Positions 1 through 8,730 of a DNA stretch of 64,000 nt are shown piece by piece. This stretch comes from Clostridium sp. GTDB lineage: Bacteria; Bacillota; Clostridia; Clostridiales; Clostridiaceae. Below the pieces are notes generated by a model, which worked only from the letters and a program-made list of their open reading frames with translations, had not been told where the DNA came from and ran no database searches. The DNA lies in the NCBI GenBank assembly GCA_022767515.1, contig JALENK010000076.1:62001-126000 (forward strand), in the 5' to 3' direction. Position numbers and translations under genes: made by a program. Numbering within the stretch: position 1 is the first letter of the stretch; the number at the start of each line of letters is the position of its first letter.

Positions 1-777
1 GATGCAAAATATGTTGTTTTTGCTGTACCATCTAGTGCTATTAGATTAACGGCAAAGTTAGTTGCACCGTTTATTAATGAAAATTCTATAGTGATTTCGA
101 TAGCTAAGGGAATAGAAGAGGGTACAAATAAGAGGTTATCTGTTGTACTTGAGGAAGAACTTAATAGACCAATAGTTGTTTTGTCTGGGCCAAGTCATGC
201 AGAAGAGGTAATAGAAAAATTACCAACAACAGTTGTTGCAACATCTAAGGATATGAATTATGCTGAGATGGTTCAAGATTTATTTATGAATGATTATTTT
301 AGAGTATACACAAATAGTGATGTAATTGGTGTGGAAATTGGTGGAGCTGTTAAAAATATTATTGCTTTAGGTGCAGGAATTATTGATGGATTGGGTTACG
401 GTGACAATACACGAGCTGCATTAATGACGAGAGGAATGACGGAAATTGTTCGTGTTGGTGAAGTTCTTGGAGGAAAAAAAGAAACTTTTTATGGGCTTAC
501 AGGAATGGGAGATTTAATTGTAACTTGCACTTCTGTTCATTCTAGAAACAGAAGAGCTGGAATGTTAATAGCTAAGGGTAAAACCTTAGATGAAGTGCTT
601 GAAGAAATTGGAATGGTAGTAGAAGGTGTAGTGGCAATTAAAGCATTTCATGAATTAGAACAAAAAGTAAATGTATCAATGCCTATAACTAATGTATTGT
701 ATATGGCTCTATTTGAAAATAAGGATCCTGTAGAGTCTATAAAAGAGCTTATGGGAAGAGAAAAGAAAAGTGAATAA
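1..777 (+). CDS. gpsA: Glycerol-3-phosphate dehydrogenase (NAD(P)+), 5' truncated by window
   Basis: Interconverts dihydroxyacetone phosphate and sn-glycerol 3-phosphate in the cytosol, supplying the backbone for phospholipids. The reading frame is open from base 1, so the gene starts before the window; 258 residues are visible and the N-terminal Rossmann glycine motif is missing. Seen: the GPSHAEEV segment, the catalytic-lysine region [13 protein letters not shown], the [11 protein letters not shown] substrate-binding segment and [12 protein letters not shown], all family hallmarks. A GTG at 91 is internal, not the start. It ends in a terminator at 791-831. The gpsA-spoIVA order is common in Clostridium and Bacillus. 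Identification is secure; only the N-terminus is unknown. Confidence 0.95.
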   Translation, partial: DAKYVVFAVPSSAIRLTAKLVAPFINENSIVISIAKGIEEGTNKRLSVVLEEELNRPIVVLSGPSHAEEVIEKLPTTVVATSKDMNYAEMVQDLFMNDYFRVYTNSDVIGVEIGGAVKNIIALGAGIIDGLGYGDNTRAALMTRGMTEIVRVGEVLGGKKETFYGLTGMGDLIVTCTSVHSRNRRAGMLIAKGKTLDEVLEEIGMVVEGVVAIKAFHELEQKVNVSMPITNVLYMALFENKDPVESIKELMGREKKSE

Positions 778-790
778 AAATTAGTTTTTT

Positions 791-831
791 AAGATGTAAT
801 TATTTGTTTGGGAATAATTATATCTTTTTTT
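791..831 (+). terminator. Intrinsic terminator after gpsA
   Basis: A 14-bp stem (791-804 with 813-826, one G-T pair) with an 8-base loop is followed by a run of T. It separates gpsA from the sporulation gene spoIVA. Confidence 0.8.
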
Positions 832-903
832 ATATATATTAGTATTTATTTTTTGATTTTTGAGTATATATATATGGTAATAAATAAATAGGAGGGAATA
901 TTA

Positions 904-2382
904 GTGGACAGCTTCAATATATATAAAAATATAGCTGAAAGGACACAAGGTGATATTTATATTGGTGTTGTTGGACCTGTAAGAACTGGAAAATCAACTT
1001 TTATTAAAAAGTTTATGGATCTTATGGTAATTCCTAAAATAGACAATGAATACAAAAAAGAAAGAGCAAAGGATGAACTTCCACAAAGTGGTTCAGGAAA
1101 AACAATTCATACAACAGAACCAAAGTTTATACCTAATGAAGCAGTAGAGATTAGTTTAGATGATGAAATAAAATTGAATGTAAGGCTAGTTGATTGTGTA
1201 GGGTATATTGTTAAAGGTGCACTAGGATATTTAGAGGGAGAGAATAGCAAGATGGTGCATACTCCATGGTATGATTATGAAATTCCATTTGAAGATGCGG
1301 CAGAGATTGGAACTAGAAAGGTAATTATTGATCATTCAACAATTGGTCTTGTTATAACAACGGATGGAAGTATAACAGGAATTGATAGAGAGGAATATGT
1401 AGAGGCTGAGGAGAGAGTGATTTCTGAGTTACAGGCAATAAATAAACCGTTTTTAGTAATATTAAATACAAAAAGACCAAATTCTCAAGAGGCTAAGTTA
1501 GAAAAAAAGAAAATGGAAGAAAAATACAATGTTTCGGTCCAAATAATGGATGTATATAATATGAATGAAGATGACATAGAAGAAGTGTTGAAAAATGTAC
1601 TTAAAGAGTTTCCTATTAAAGAAATCAATGTAGATATTCCTGAGTGGTTAGAAAAATTAGATGTATCACATTGGTTAAAAAAGGAGTTCTTCAACATAAT
1701 ACTAGAGATTAGTAAGAAAATTACAAAAATTAGGGATTTGAAGTCTGCTTTAATTGAGGCAAAAAATGAGGAGAATGTAGGAGTATCTGAGCTTGTTCAA
1801 ATGGATTTGGGAAGTGGAGTTGGAAGAATAAAATTAAAGCCTAGAGATGGCATTTTTTATGAGGTGCTTAGTGGAATATGTAACATTGAAGTATCATCTG
1901 AAAATGATTTATTGTCTATAATAAAAGATTTAACTTATGCAAAATCTGAATATGATAAAGTAAAAGATGCTTTAAATGAGGTTATGGAAACAGGTTATGG
2001 ATTAGTTGCACCACAGCTTTCTGAAATGAAATTTGAAGAGCCTGAAATTGTAAAGCAAGGTAATAAATTTGGAGTTAAGTTAAAGGCAAGCGCACCGTCT
2101 TTGCACTTTATTAAGGCAGATGTAAAGACAGAAATTAGTCCTATTATGGGTTCTGAAAAAGAATCAGAGGAGCTTGTTAAGGCTATATTAGAACAGTTTG
2201 ATAGTGATCCTGCAAGTCTTTGGCAGAGTAATATGTTTGGAAAATCGCTTGAAGTTCTTGTCAAGGAAGGACTTCAAAATAAATTATATAAGATGCCAGA
2301 GGATGTTCAAATAAAGATTCAACAGACTCTTCAAAAGATAATAAATGAGGGGAATGGCGGACTTATTTGTATAATACTATAA
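904..2382 (+). CDS. spoIVA: Stage IV sporulation protein A (spore coat morphogenetic ATPase)
   Basis: Forms the basement layer of the spore coat on the outer forespore membrane. In the family it hydrolyses ATP to polymerise and is anchored by SpoVM, which is also encoded in this window at 20635. Seen: 492 residues, the usual full length; Walker A GPVRTGKST at residues 24-32; and a hydrophobic C-terminal tail, GLICIIL, that matches the family's membrane and SpoVM contact end. The start is GTG at 904 behind AGGAGGG. It is monocistronic, with terminators on both sides. The family is under sigma-E control in Bacillus; I could not find a convincing sigma-E promoter in the AT-rich 832-903 gap. Confidence 0.97.
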   Translation: MDSFNIYKNIAERTQGDIYIGVVGPVRTGKSTFIKKFMDLMVIPKIDNEYKKERAKDELPQSGSGKTIHTTEPKFIPNEAVEISLDDEIKLNVRLVDCVGYIVKGALGYLEGENSKMVHTPWYDYEIPFEDAAEIGTRKVIIDHSTIGLVITTDGSITGIDREEYVEAEERVISELQAINKPFLVILNTKRPNSQEAKLEKKKMEEKYNVSVQIMDVYNMNEDDIEEVLKNVLKEFPIKEINVDIPEWLEKLDVSHWLKKEFFNIILEISKKITKIRDLKSALIEAKNEENVGVSELVQMDLGSGVGRIKLKPRDGIFYEVLSGICNIEVSSENDLLSIIKDLTYAKSEYDKVKDALNEVMETGYGLVAPQLSEMKFEEPEIVKQGNKFGVKLKASAPSLHFIKADVKTEISPIMGSEKESEELVKAILEQFDSDPASLWQSNMFGKSLEVLVKEGLQNKLYKMPEDVQIKIQQTLQKIINEGNGGLICIIL

Positions 2383-2390
2383 AATATTAT

Positions 2391-2429
2391 GAGAGACTAA
2401 TTCTATTTGGGAGTTGGGCTCTCTTTTTA
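2391..2429 (+). terminator. Terminator after spoIVA
   Basis: An imperfect hairpin has outer arms GAGAG and CTCTC, an inner bulged helix, and a TTTTT tail, just after the spoIVA stop. Confidence 0.7.
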
Positions 2430-2439
2430 TTTGCAACTA

Positions 2440-2448
2440 TGATATAAT
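2440..2448 (+). promoter_or_regulatory. Extended -10 promoter for the 2508-5428 cluster
   Basis: TGA-TATAAT at 2440-2448 is a consensus extended -10 element. No good -35 is visible 17 bases upstream. It lies between the spoIVA terminator and the GTG start at 2508. Confidence 0.5.
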
Positions 2449-2507
2449 ATATATTAAAAAGTAAAAATACAGTAATATAAGTAAATAAAAGTTGGGGAGG
2501 AATAGTT

Positions 2508-3635
2508 GTGTGGATTTTTATAATGTTAGCGCTATTAGCTATCTTTATCTATGGAGTAGTAAGACTTTTTCCATTAGATTTAACAGATGAAGAGAAAAAA
2601 TTAAAAGATAAAAAAGTAACTATATATTTATTGTGTAATTTACTATTAATGGCTAATATGTTTGGAGTTATGATAAATTTTAAAAAAATTTCAAACGATA
2701 CTTTGGCAAAAGTATTATTATTCTTTTCAAGTATATATTTTATAATAATAATCTATGGGGCGGTGGTAGTGCTTTTTAGAGATATAATTTTATTTATTAT
2801 AAAAAGAACAAGGTTTAAAAGAGCATATAAAATATTGAAAAGTAAAAAATTTATAAGAGGTCTGTTAGTTGTATTGTTAGTAATGGCAATAGGAGGATAC
2901 ATAGCTGAAAGTTTTATTGTAGTAAAAGAATATAATGTGGACATAAACAAAAAGGCAGATAAATCAGAATATACTTTGGTCGTATTAAGCGATTCACATA
3001 TAGGAGCAGGAAATACAAAAGAAGATTTTGATGAAGTTGTTAATATGGTAAATGATATAAATCCAGATTTTATATTTTTAGCTGGTGATATGATTGATGA
3101 GAATACGTCAGATTTAAATGTAGAGTATTTTGTTAATAGCATAAAAAAAATGAAGAGTAATTATGGTATTTTCTCTGTTTATGGAAATCATGAAAGACAT
3201 AGTCAAGATAAATTATTTGAGATGTTTAAAGATACAGGTGTTTCTATATTGCAGGATGATGCAGTTACAATTCAAGGAATAAATATAATAGGAAGAAAAG
3301 ATTATTATAGCGAAGGTGCAAGTATTACAGATGTTATAGATAAATATAATGTAGATACTTCAAAACCTACAATTGTTTTAGAACATGAACCTAAACAATA
3401 TGATATATTGAAAAAATGCGGTATAGACCTTGTACTTAGTGGACATACCCATGGGCATCAATTACCTGGCGCTTATCCATTTTTGGCATTAGCAAATGAT
3501 ATGGTTTATGGATATGATAAATTTGATAATATGAATGCAATTGTTTCAGCAGGAACAGGAAATTGGGGAATTCGTTTTACAACACCAGGAAATAATGAAG
3601 TTGTAAAAATAACTTTAAATTTGGAGGCATTATGA
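2508..3635 (+). CDS. Membrane-anchored metallophosphoesterase (calcineurin-like, YkuE type)
   Basis: A predicted dinuclear-metal phosphoesterase, probably facing the outside. Seen: four hydrophobic segments in the first ~140 residues, then a calcineurin-like domain from about residue 155 with metal-ligand motifs DSHIG, AGDMIDE, GNHERH, LEHEP and SGHTHGHQLPG. All five metallophosphoesterase blocks are intact. The start is GTG at 2508 after GGGGAGG. It overlaps the downstream HAD gene by four bases (ATGA), implying translational coupling. The substrate cannot be read from sequence: related proteins act on lipid pyrophosphates or phosphodiesters. The architecture resembles B. subtilis YkuE and E. 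coli YaeI relatives. Confidence 0.88.
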   Translation: MWIFIMLALLAIFIYGVVRLFPLDLTDEEKKLKDKKVTIYLLCNLLLMANMFGVMINFKKISNDTLAKVLLFFSSIYFIIIIYGAVVVLFRDIILFIIKRTRFKRAYKILKSKKFIRGLLVVLLVMAIGGYIAESFIVVKEYNVDINKKADKSEYTLVVLSDSHIGAGNTKEDFDEVVNMVNDINPDFIFLAGDMIDENTSDLNVEYFVNSIKKMKSNYGIFSVYGNHERHSQDKLFEMFKDTGVSILQDDAVTIQGINIIGRKDYYSEGASITDVIDKYNVDTSKPTIVLEHEPKQYDILKKCGIDLVLSGHTHGHQLPGAYPFLALANDMVYGYDKFDNMNAIVSAGTGNWGIRFTTPGNNEVVKITLNLEAL

Positions 3636-4243
3636 TAAAAAATATAATTTTTGACGTTGGAGATGTATTAATAGAGTATAGATGGCATCAAATGCTTATG
3701 GATTATGGATTAGATAAAGATGAAGCATATAGGTTAGGAATAACTATTTTTGAGGATCCACTTTGGCATGAACTTGATATGGCAATAATGGATAGAGAAG
3801 AAGTGATTAAAAGCTATAGAGAGAAGTATGTAAAGTATGCAGATACTATTGAGTGGTTTATAAATCATGGAGAGTATATGCATATTCAAAGAAAGGATGT
3901 CTATAAGCTTATACATAAGCTAAAAGAAAAAGGATATAAGATATATCTTTTATCAAATTATTGTGAAGATTTGTTCATAAAGCATACAAATGGGGCAGAA
4001 TTTTTAAAAGATATTGATGGTAAGGTTGTTTCATATGAAGTGAAAATAACTAAGCCAGATGAAAGAATATATGAGTACCTTCTTAAAAAGTATAGTTTAG
4101 ATAGAAAAGAATGTATTTTTTTTGATGATAGAGAGGAAAATGTAATAAAAGCTCGAGAGCTTGGAATTGAAAGTTTTTTGGTTAAATCTAAAGAAAGCTT
4201 GATAGAAAAAATTAATGAATTATTAAATATAGAAGAGGGATAA
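3632..4243 (+). CDS. HAD-superfamily hydrolase, subfamily IA
   Basis: A predicted cytosolic phosphatase of the haloacid dehalogenase superfamily, 203 residues. Motif I reads IIFDVGDVLIEY near the N-terminus: the nucleophilic Asp is present, but the usual second Asp of DxD is Gly, as in the YihX (glucose-1-phosphate phosphatase) branch. Motif II is LLSNY, the motif III Lys is in ITKPDERIYEY, and motif IV is FFDDREENV, so the active site is otherwise complete. It has the four-base ATGA overlap with the upstream phosphoesterase. The substrate is unknown; a sugar phosphate is a guess from the YihX resemblance. Confidence 0.85.
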   Translation: MIKNIIFDVGDVLIEYRWHQMLMDYGLDKDEAYRLGITIFEDPLWHELDMAIMDREEVIKSYREKYVKYADTIEWFINHGEYMHIQRKDVYKLIHKLKEKGYKIYLLSNYCEDLFIKHTNGAEFLKDIDGKVVSYEVKITKPDERIYEYLLKKYSLDRKECIFFDDREENVIKARELGIESFLVKSKESLIEKINELLNIEEG

Positions 4244-4246
4244 GTT

Positions 4247-5428
4247 ATGATAAATTTTTTAGTTAGAAGTTTCATTAAAGATTATGAAAATATAAAAGAT
4301 GAGAAGGTAAGAGCAAGATATGGTTTTTTAAGTAGTAGTGTTGGAATAATATGTAACATAATATTATTTGGGGTAAAATATTTAATGGGAATTATATCAG
4401 GTTCTATAGCAATTATATCAGATGCATTTAACAACTTGTCAGATGCAGGAAATTGTGTTATGACATTATTTGCATATAAATTAGCAGGAAAACCAGCAGA
4501 TAAAGATCATCCTTTTGGACATGGAAGAATAGAATATATTGCATCTCTTATAGTAGCAGCTGTTATATTGCTTGTTGGAGTTGATTTGTTTAAGACATCT
4601 ATTGATAAAATTATAAATCCAGAAGAAGTTCAGTTCAGTACAGTTGTATTAGTTTCCTTAATAGTTTCCATACTAATAAAGTTTTGGATGGCACATTTTA
4701 ATAATGTTTTAGGTAAAAAAATAAATTCCAGTGTTATGCTTGCTACAGCTAAAGATAGTTTGTCAGACTGTATAGCAACGTCAGCATCTGTAGTTGCTAT
4801 ACTTTCAAGTTTATTTACTACTTTACCAGTTGATGGAGTTATGGGTATTGTAGTATCAGCCTTCATACTTAAGGCAGGGTATGAAATAATCAAAGATACA
4901 GTTGATTTACTTATAGGTAAGCCAGCAGATAAAGAAACAGTTGATGCTATAAAAGAAATTATTTTTTCAAGTGAAAGCATACTTGGAATTCATGATATGA
5001 TAATTCACAGTTATGGTCCTGGTGTTACTTTTGGAAGCCTTCATGTAGAGGTTAGTAGTAGTGAGGATATACTAAAAATACATGATATTATAGATAATCT
5101 TGAACAAAAAGTATATGAAAGTTTGAAAATAATTTTAACAATACACATGGATCCAATAGAAATAGGAAATGAATATGTTAATATGTGCAAGGAGAAAACT
5201 AAAAGAGTAATTGAAGCTATGAATGAAGAAATTGAGTTTCATGATTTTAGAGTCGTTAAAGGAAAAACGCACACTAACTTAATATTTGATATTGTTGTCC
5301 CATTTTCTTGTAAAGTAAAGAATAGCGAACTTGTTAGTGAAATCAATAAAAGGTTAAATGAGAATTCTGATGAAAACTATCATGCAGTAATAACTATAGA
5401 TAGAGAATATATACAAAACAAATGTTAA
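4247..5428 (+). CDS. Cation diffusion facilitator (CDF) metal efflux transporter
   Basis: A proton-coupled divalent metal exporter of the cytoplasmic membrane. 393 residues: about six transmembrane helices in the first ~210, then a cytosolic dimerisation (ZT_dimer) domain and a further C-terminal extension. Metal-site residues are visible as DAFNNLSDAGN (about residues 58-68) and DSLSDCIATSA (about 169-179), plus the DHPFGHGRIEY loop, all diagnostic of CDF proteins. It begins four bases after the HAD gene, so the three genes 2508-5428 look like one operon. Metal specificity (Zn, Fe, Mn or Co) cannot be assigned; the C-terminal extension resembles the longer clostridial members. Confidence 0.93.
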   Translation: MINFLVRSFIKDYENIKDEKVRARYGFLSSSVGIICNIILFGVKYLMGIISGSIAIISDAFNNLSDAGNCVMTLFAYKLAGKPADKDHPFGHGRIEYIASLIVAAVILLVGVDLFKTSIDKIINPEEVQFSTVVLVSLIVSILIKFWMAHFNNVLGKKINSSVMLATAKDSLSDCIATSASVVAILSSLFTTLPVDGVMGIVVSAFILKAGYEIIKDTVDLLIGKPADKETVDAIKEIIFSSESILGIHDMIIHSYGPGVTFGSLHVEVSSSEDILKIHDIIDNLEQKVYESLKIILTIHMDPIEIGNEYVNMCKEKTKRVIEAMNEEIEFHDFRVVKGKTHTNLIFDIVVPFSCKVKNSELVSEINKRLNENSDENYHAVITIDREYIQNKC

Positions 5429-5446
5429 CAATTTGTGAACAAAGTA

Positions 5447-5476
5447 TTGACATTAAATATTAATAAATATTATTAT
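5447..5476 (+). promoter_or_regulatory. Sigma-A promoter for yicC operon
   Basis: TTGACA at 5447-5452 and TATTAT at 5471-5476, 18-base spacing, lie 32 bases before the yicC start. Confidence 0.65.
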
Positions 5477-5507
5477 TTAAACATACTACAAAAATGGAAG
5501 TGATGAA

Positions 5508-6386
5508 ATGATAAAAAGTATGACTGGCTTTGGCAGAGCATCAAGTAAGGAATGCAATTTGGGACAGTTTACAATTGAACTTAAAAGTGTTAATAATAGA
5601 TATTTAGATATAAATATCAGGATGCCAAAGTTTATGATTTCTCTTGAAGAATCTATAAGAAAGATAGTTTCAAGTAGACTTGGTAGAGGTAAGGTTGATG
5701 TATTTATTAATTATAAAGAATATGAGAATACTAATCTTATGCCAAGAGTAGATATAAATCTTGCAAAAAAGTACTATGAATGTTTAATCAAATTAGAAAA
5801 AGAATTAAATATAAGAAATGATATTACGGTATCTAAGATTTCTAATTTTTCAGATGTAATAGTTCTTGATTCAGAGGAAAAAGATTTAGAAGAAATTCTT
5901 GTTGAAGTAACTTGTCTTATGAATGAAGCATTAGACTTTATGATTGAAATGAGAGAGAAGGAAGGCCAGAAACTTAAAGAAGATATTTTAGGTAAGATAG
6001 AATTTATTGAAAATCAAGTTAAGGATATAGAAAAGATTGCACCAACAGTTCCAATAAATTATAAAAAGAAATTAGAAGAAAGAATAGCTGAATTAACTTC
6101 AATAGATATTGACGAGCAGAGAATAGCATTAGAGGTGGCAATCTTTGCTGATAAGGCTGCTATTGATGAAGAAATAATTAGACTTTATAGTCATATAAAT
6201 CAGATGAGGGCTACTTTAGAGTTAAATGAACCAATAGGTAGAAAGTTAGATTTTATTATTCAAGAAATAAATAGAGAAACTAATACTATTGGCTCTAAGG
6301 CTAATGAAATGAATATAACAAATAAGGTTATAGATATAAAGAACTGCATAGAGAAAATTAGAGAGCAAGTTCAAAATATAGAGTAG
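5508..6386 (+). CDS. yicC: YicC/YloC family endoribonuclease
   Basis: 292 residues, full length. It starts with the family signature [11 protein letters not shown] and ends with the conserved DUF1732 region ([23 protein letters not shown]). In E. coli YicC is an endoribonuclease that cuts sRNAs such as RyhB; the Firmicute homologue YloC is placed in the same family, so RNA cleavage is inferred here. It is the first gene of the conserved yicC-remA-gmk-rpoZ-coaBC-priA-def-fmt cluster and has its own promoter. ATG at 5508 follows GGAAGTGATGAA. Confidence 0.93.
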   Translation: MIKSMTGFGRASSKECNLGQFTIELKSVNNRYLDINIRMPKFMISLEESIRKIVSSRLGRGKVDVFINYKEYENTNLMPRVDINLAKKYYECLIKLEKELNIRNDITVSKISNFSDVIVLDSEEKDLEEILVEVTCLMNEALDFMIEMREKEGQKLKEDILGKIEFIENQVKDIEKIAPTVPINYKKKLEERIAELTSIDIDEQRIALEVAIFADKAAIDEEIIRLYSHINQMRATLELNEPIGRKLDFIIQEINRETNTIGSKANEMNITNKVIDIKNCIEKIREQVQNIE

Positions 6387-6397
6387 GAGGACATAAG

Positions 6398-6679
6398 ATG
6401 GGAATAAAGCTAATAAACATAGGTTTTGGAAATATTGTTTCAGCCAATAGATTAGTTGCAATAGTAAGTCCAGAATCTGCACCAATTAAGAGAATAATTC
6501 AAGAAGCTAGAGATAGAGGTATGCTTATTGATGCAACTTACGGAAGAAGAACAAGAGCAGTAATTATTACAGATTCAGATCATGTTATACTTTCAGCAGT
6601 ACAGCCTGAAACTGTTGCCAACAGATTAACAAGTAAAGATGATGTAGTTATAGACGAAGGTGAAGAATATGAAAAGTAA
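6398..6679 (+). CDS. remA: RemA-like DNA-binding regulator (DUF370)
   Basis: 93 residues, full length for DUF370. In Bacillus RemA is an oligomeric DNA-binding activator of biofilm matrix and osmoprotection genes; in clostridia the gene is conserved at this place between yicC and gmk, but its targets are unstudied as far as I know. Seen: start [12 protein letters not shown], the basic patch YGRRTRAV and the family's SPESAPIKR segment. ATG at 6398 follows TAGGAGGACATAAG. Its 3' end overlaps gmk by 11 bases. Confidence 0.92.
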   Translation: MGIKLINIGFGNIVSANRLVAIVSPESAPIKRIIQEARDRGMLIDATYGRRTRAVIITDSDHVILSAVQPETVANRLTSKDDVVIDEGEEYEK

Positions 6680-7280
6680 CAAAGGAATTCTAATTGTGCT
6701 TTCAGGTCCCTCTGGTGCAGGAAAGGATACTATTTGTAAAGCATTTTTAGAGAAACATAAAGAAGATGTTTTTTTATCAGTTTCAGCAACTACTAGAAAA
6801 CCAAGAGAAGGCGAAGTAGAAGGTGTTCATTATTACTTCTTACCAGAAGAAGAATTTAAAGACAAGATTGCTAAAGGTGATTTTTTAGAATGGGCTTGTG
6901 TACATGGCAATTACTACGGAACACCTAAGTCTGCAGTTGAAGAAATGCTTGAAAATGGAAAGAATGTTATACTTGAAATAGATGTTCAAGGTGCAGTTAA
7001 AATTAAAGAAAACTGCAAAGATGGAGTATTTATATTTATATTACCACCATCTATGGAGGAGTTAAAAAATAGACTTACAAAAAGAGGAACAGAAACCCCT
7101 GAGGAAATTTTAAGAAGGTTTAATACCGCATATGAAGAAATAAAGTACATAGATAAATATAATTATGGTGTTGTGAATGATGTAGTTCAAGATGCAGTTG
7201 ATAAGATAGATAAAATTTTAGAGGCAGAAAAATGCAGAGTTACAAGAATAAAGGATAGTATTATTAAGGAGGCAAAATAA
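6669..7280 (+). CDS. gmk: Guanylate kinase
   Basis: Phosphorylates GMP to GDP with ATP, for GTP/dGTP synthesis and recycling of (p)ppGpp precursors. The P-loop GPSGAGKD is at residues 13-20; GMP-binding residues lie in [15 protein letters not shown], and [13 protein letters not shown] follows. I chose ATG 6669 over an in-frame GTG at 6660 because GAAGG (6656-6660) sits eight bases before it, and because the product then starts [16 protein letters not shown] like its relatives. It overlaps remA by 11 bases and touches rpoZ (TAATG), so translation is probably coupled through all three genes. Confidence 0.96.
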   Translation: MKSNKGILIVLSGPSGAGKDTICKAFLEKHKEDVFLSVSATTRKPREGEVEGVHYYFLPEEEFKDKIAKGDFLEWACVHGNYYGTPKSAVEEMLENGKNVILEIDVQGAVKIKENCKDGVFIFILPPSMEELKNRLTKRGTETPEEILRRFNTAYEEIKYIDKYNYGVVNDVVQDAVDKIDKILEAEKCRVTRIKDSIIKEAK

Positions 7281-7507
7281 TGAATAAAGTAAAGGAAAAT
7301 ACAATGTTAAGTCCATCAGTAGTAGATTTATTAGAAAAGGTAGAGGATAGATACTCACTAGTAATTATTACTTCTAAAAGAGCTAGAGGTATAATTGATG
7401 GTGAAGAGGAATTAGTTGAAGTAGAATCAAAAAAACCATTAACTGTTGCTATTAATGAGGTTAATGAAGGTTTTGTAACTTATGTAAAGGCAGAAGAAGA
7501 GAAATAG
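7280..7507 (+). CDS. rpoZ: RNA polymerase omega subunit
   Basis: 75 residues. Omega helps fold and hold the beta' subunit. Seen: the conserved helix RYSLVIITSKRARGI followed by the acidic C-terminal part typical of Firmicute omega. The start ATG overlaps the gmk stop (TAATG), and GGAGG in gmk's last codons serves as its ribosome-binding site. The gmk-rpoZ pairing is seen across bacteria. Confidence 0.95.
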   Translation: MNKVKENTMLSPSVVDLLEKVEDRYSLVIITSKRARGIIDGEEELVEVESKKPLTVAINEVNEGFVTYVKAEEEK

Positions 7508-7509
7508 TT

Positions 7510-8697
7510 ATGGATAAAAAATGTGTTGTGCTTGGAGTTACAGGTGGAATTGCATGTTATAAAGCTCTTGATGTTGCAAGTATGCTTAGAAAAAAGGACG
7601 TTGAAGTTAATGTGATTATGACTAAATCTGCAACAGAATTTGTTACACCACTGACATTTCAAAGCATAAGTCAAAATAGAGTTGTTTGTGATATGTTTGA
7701 AGAGCCTAAAGCATGGGAAATTCAGCATATAAGCCTTGCTAAAAAAGCAGATGTATTATTAGTTGCACCTGCAACTGCTAATATAATTGGAAAGGTTGCA
7801 AATGGGATAGCAGATGATATGTTATCTACTACAATTATGGCAACTAAGGCAAAGGTTATTTTTGCACCAGCTATGAATACTAATATGTATGAAAATAAAA
7901 TTGTTCAAGAAAATATTCAAAAGTTGAAGTCGCTTGGATATGAATTTATTGAACCTGCTTCGGGAAGACTTGCATGTGGAGACTCTGGCAAAGGAAAGCT
8001 TGAAAAGCCTGAAATCATAGTTGATGTTGTTATGTGTGCACTTGAAAAAGAAAAGGACTTACTAAGTAAAACAGTATTAATTACAGCAGGACCAACTAGA
8101 GCCAACATTGACCCTGTAAGATTTGTGTCTAATAATTCATCAGGCAAGATGGGATATAAGCTTGCAAGAGAAGCTAGAAACAGAGGAGCAAATGTAATAT
8201 TAGTTTCAGGACCAACTAATGAGGAAAGGATAACAGGCATAGAAACTATCGATATAATTACTAACGAAGAAATGTATAATGCTGTTATGAAGTATTATGA
8301 TGAGGCTGATATTGTTATAAAGGCAGCAGCTGTTGCTGATTATAAGCCCCAAAAGTACAGTGAGCAGAAGATAAAAAAAAGTGATGGAGAATTGGTAATT
8401 TCTATGGTTAGAGATAGAGATATACTATTTGAGCTTGGTAAAAATAAAAAAAATCAAATATTAGTTGGATTTGCAGCAGAGAGCCAAAACTTGATTGAAA
8501 ATGCTGTGAAGAAACTAGATAAGAAGAATTTAGATTTTATTGTAGCAAATGATATATCAAGAAAAGATATTGGATTTGCAGTTGATGAAAATAAAGTAAC
8601 TATTATTTCTAAGGAGAATGTTCAATATTCTTTAGAGAAGATGACTAAGGATTTAGTAGCAAAAAATATATTTGACATAATTTTAAAAAAGCGCTAA
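7510..8697 (+). CDS. coaBC: Bifunctional phosphopantothenoylcysteine decarboxylase/synthetase
   Basis: Carries out two consecutive steps of coenzyme A synthesis: CTP-dependent ligation of cysteine to 4'-phosphopantothenate (CoaB) and FMN-dependent decarboxylation (CoaC). 395 residues. The N-terminal flavoprotein half (about 1-180) has GVTGGIACYKA, the active-site His in IQHISLAKKAD, PAMNTNMYENK and the catalytic-Cys segment RLACGDSGKGK. The C-terminal synthetase half shows TAGPTRANIDPVRFVSNNSSGKMG and KAAAVADYKP. The last CoA-pathway enzyme but one, coaD, is at 25840. The stop codon lies inside a terminator hairpin. Confidence 0.97.
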   Translation: MDKKCVVLGVTGGIACYKALDVASMLRKKDVEVNVIMTKSATEFVTPLTFQSISQNRVVCDMFEEPKAWEIQHISLAKKADVLLVAPATANIIGKVANGIADDMLSTTIMATKAKVIFAPAMNTNMYENKIVQENIQKLKSLGYEFIEPASGRLACGDSGKGKLEKPEIIVDVVMCALEKEKDLLSKTVLITAGPTRANIDPVRFVSNNSSGKMGYKLAREARNRGANVILVSGPTNEERITGIETIDIITNEEMYNAVMKYYDEADIVIKAAAVADYKPQKYSEQKIKKSDGELVISMVRDRDILFELGKNKKNQILVGFAAESQNLIENAVKKLDKKNLDFIVANDISRKDIGFAVDENKVTIISKENVQYSLEKMTKDLVAKNIFDIILKKR

Positions 8698-8714
8698 CTA
8701 ACTGCGCTTTTTCT
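8686..8714 (+). terminator. Terminator overlapping the coaBC stop
   Basis: AAAAAGCGC (8686-8694) pairs perfectly with GCGCTTTTT (8704-8712) around a 9-base loop. The loop begins with the coaBC stop codon. Some read-through into priA is likely, given the conserved cluster. Confidence 0.75.
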
Positions 8715-8730
8715 TATCTTATGTAAGGGT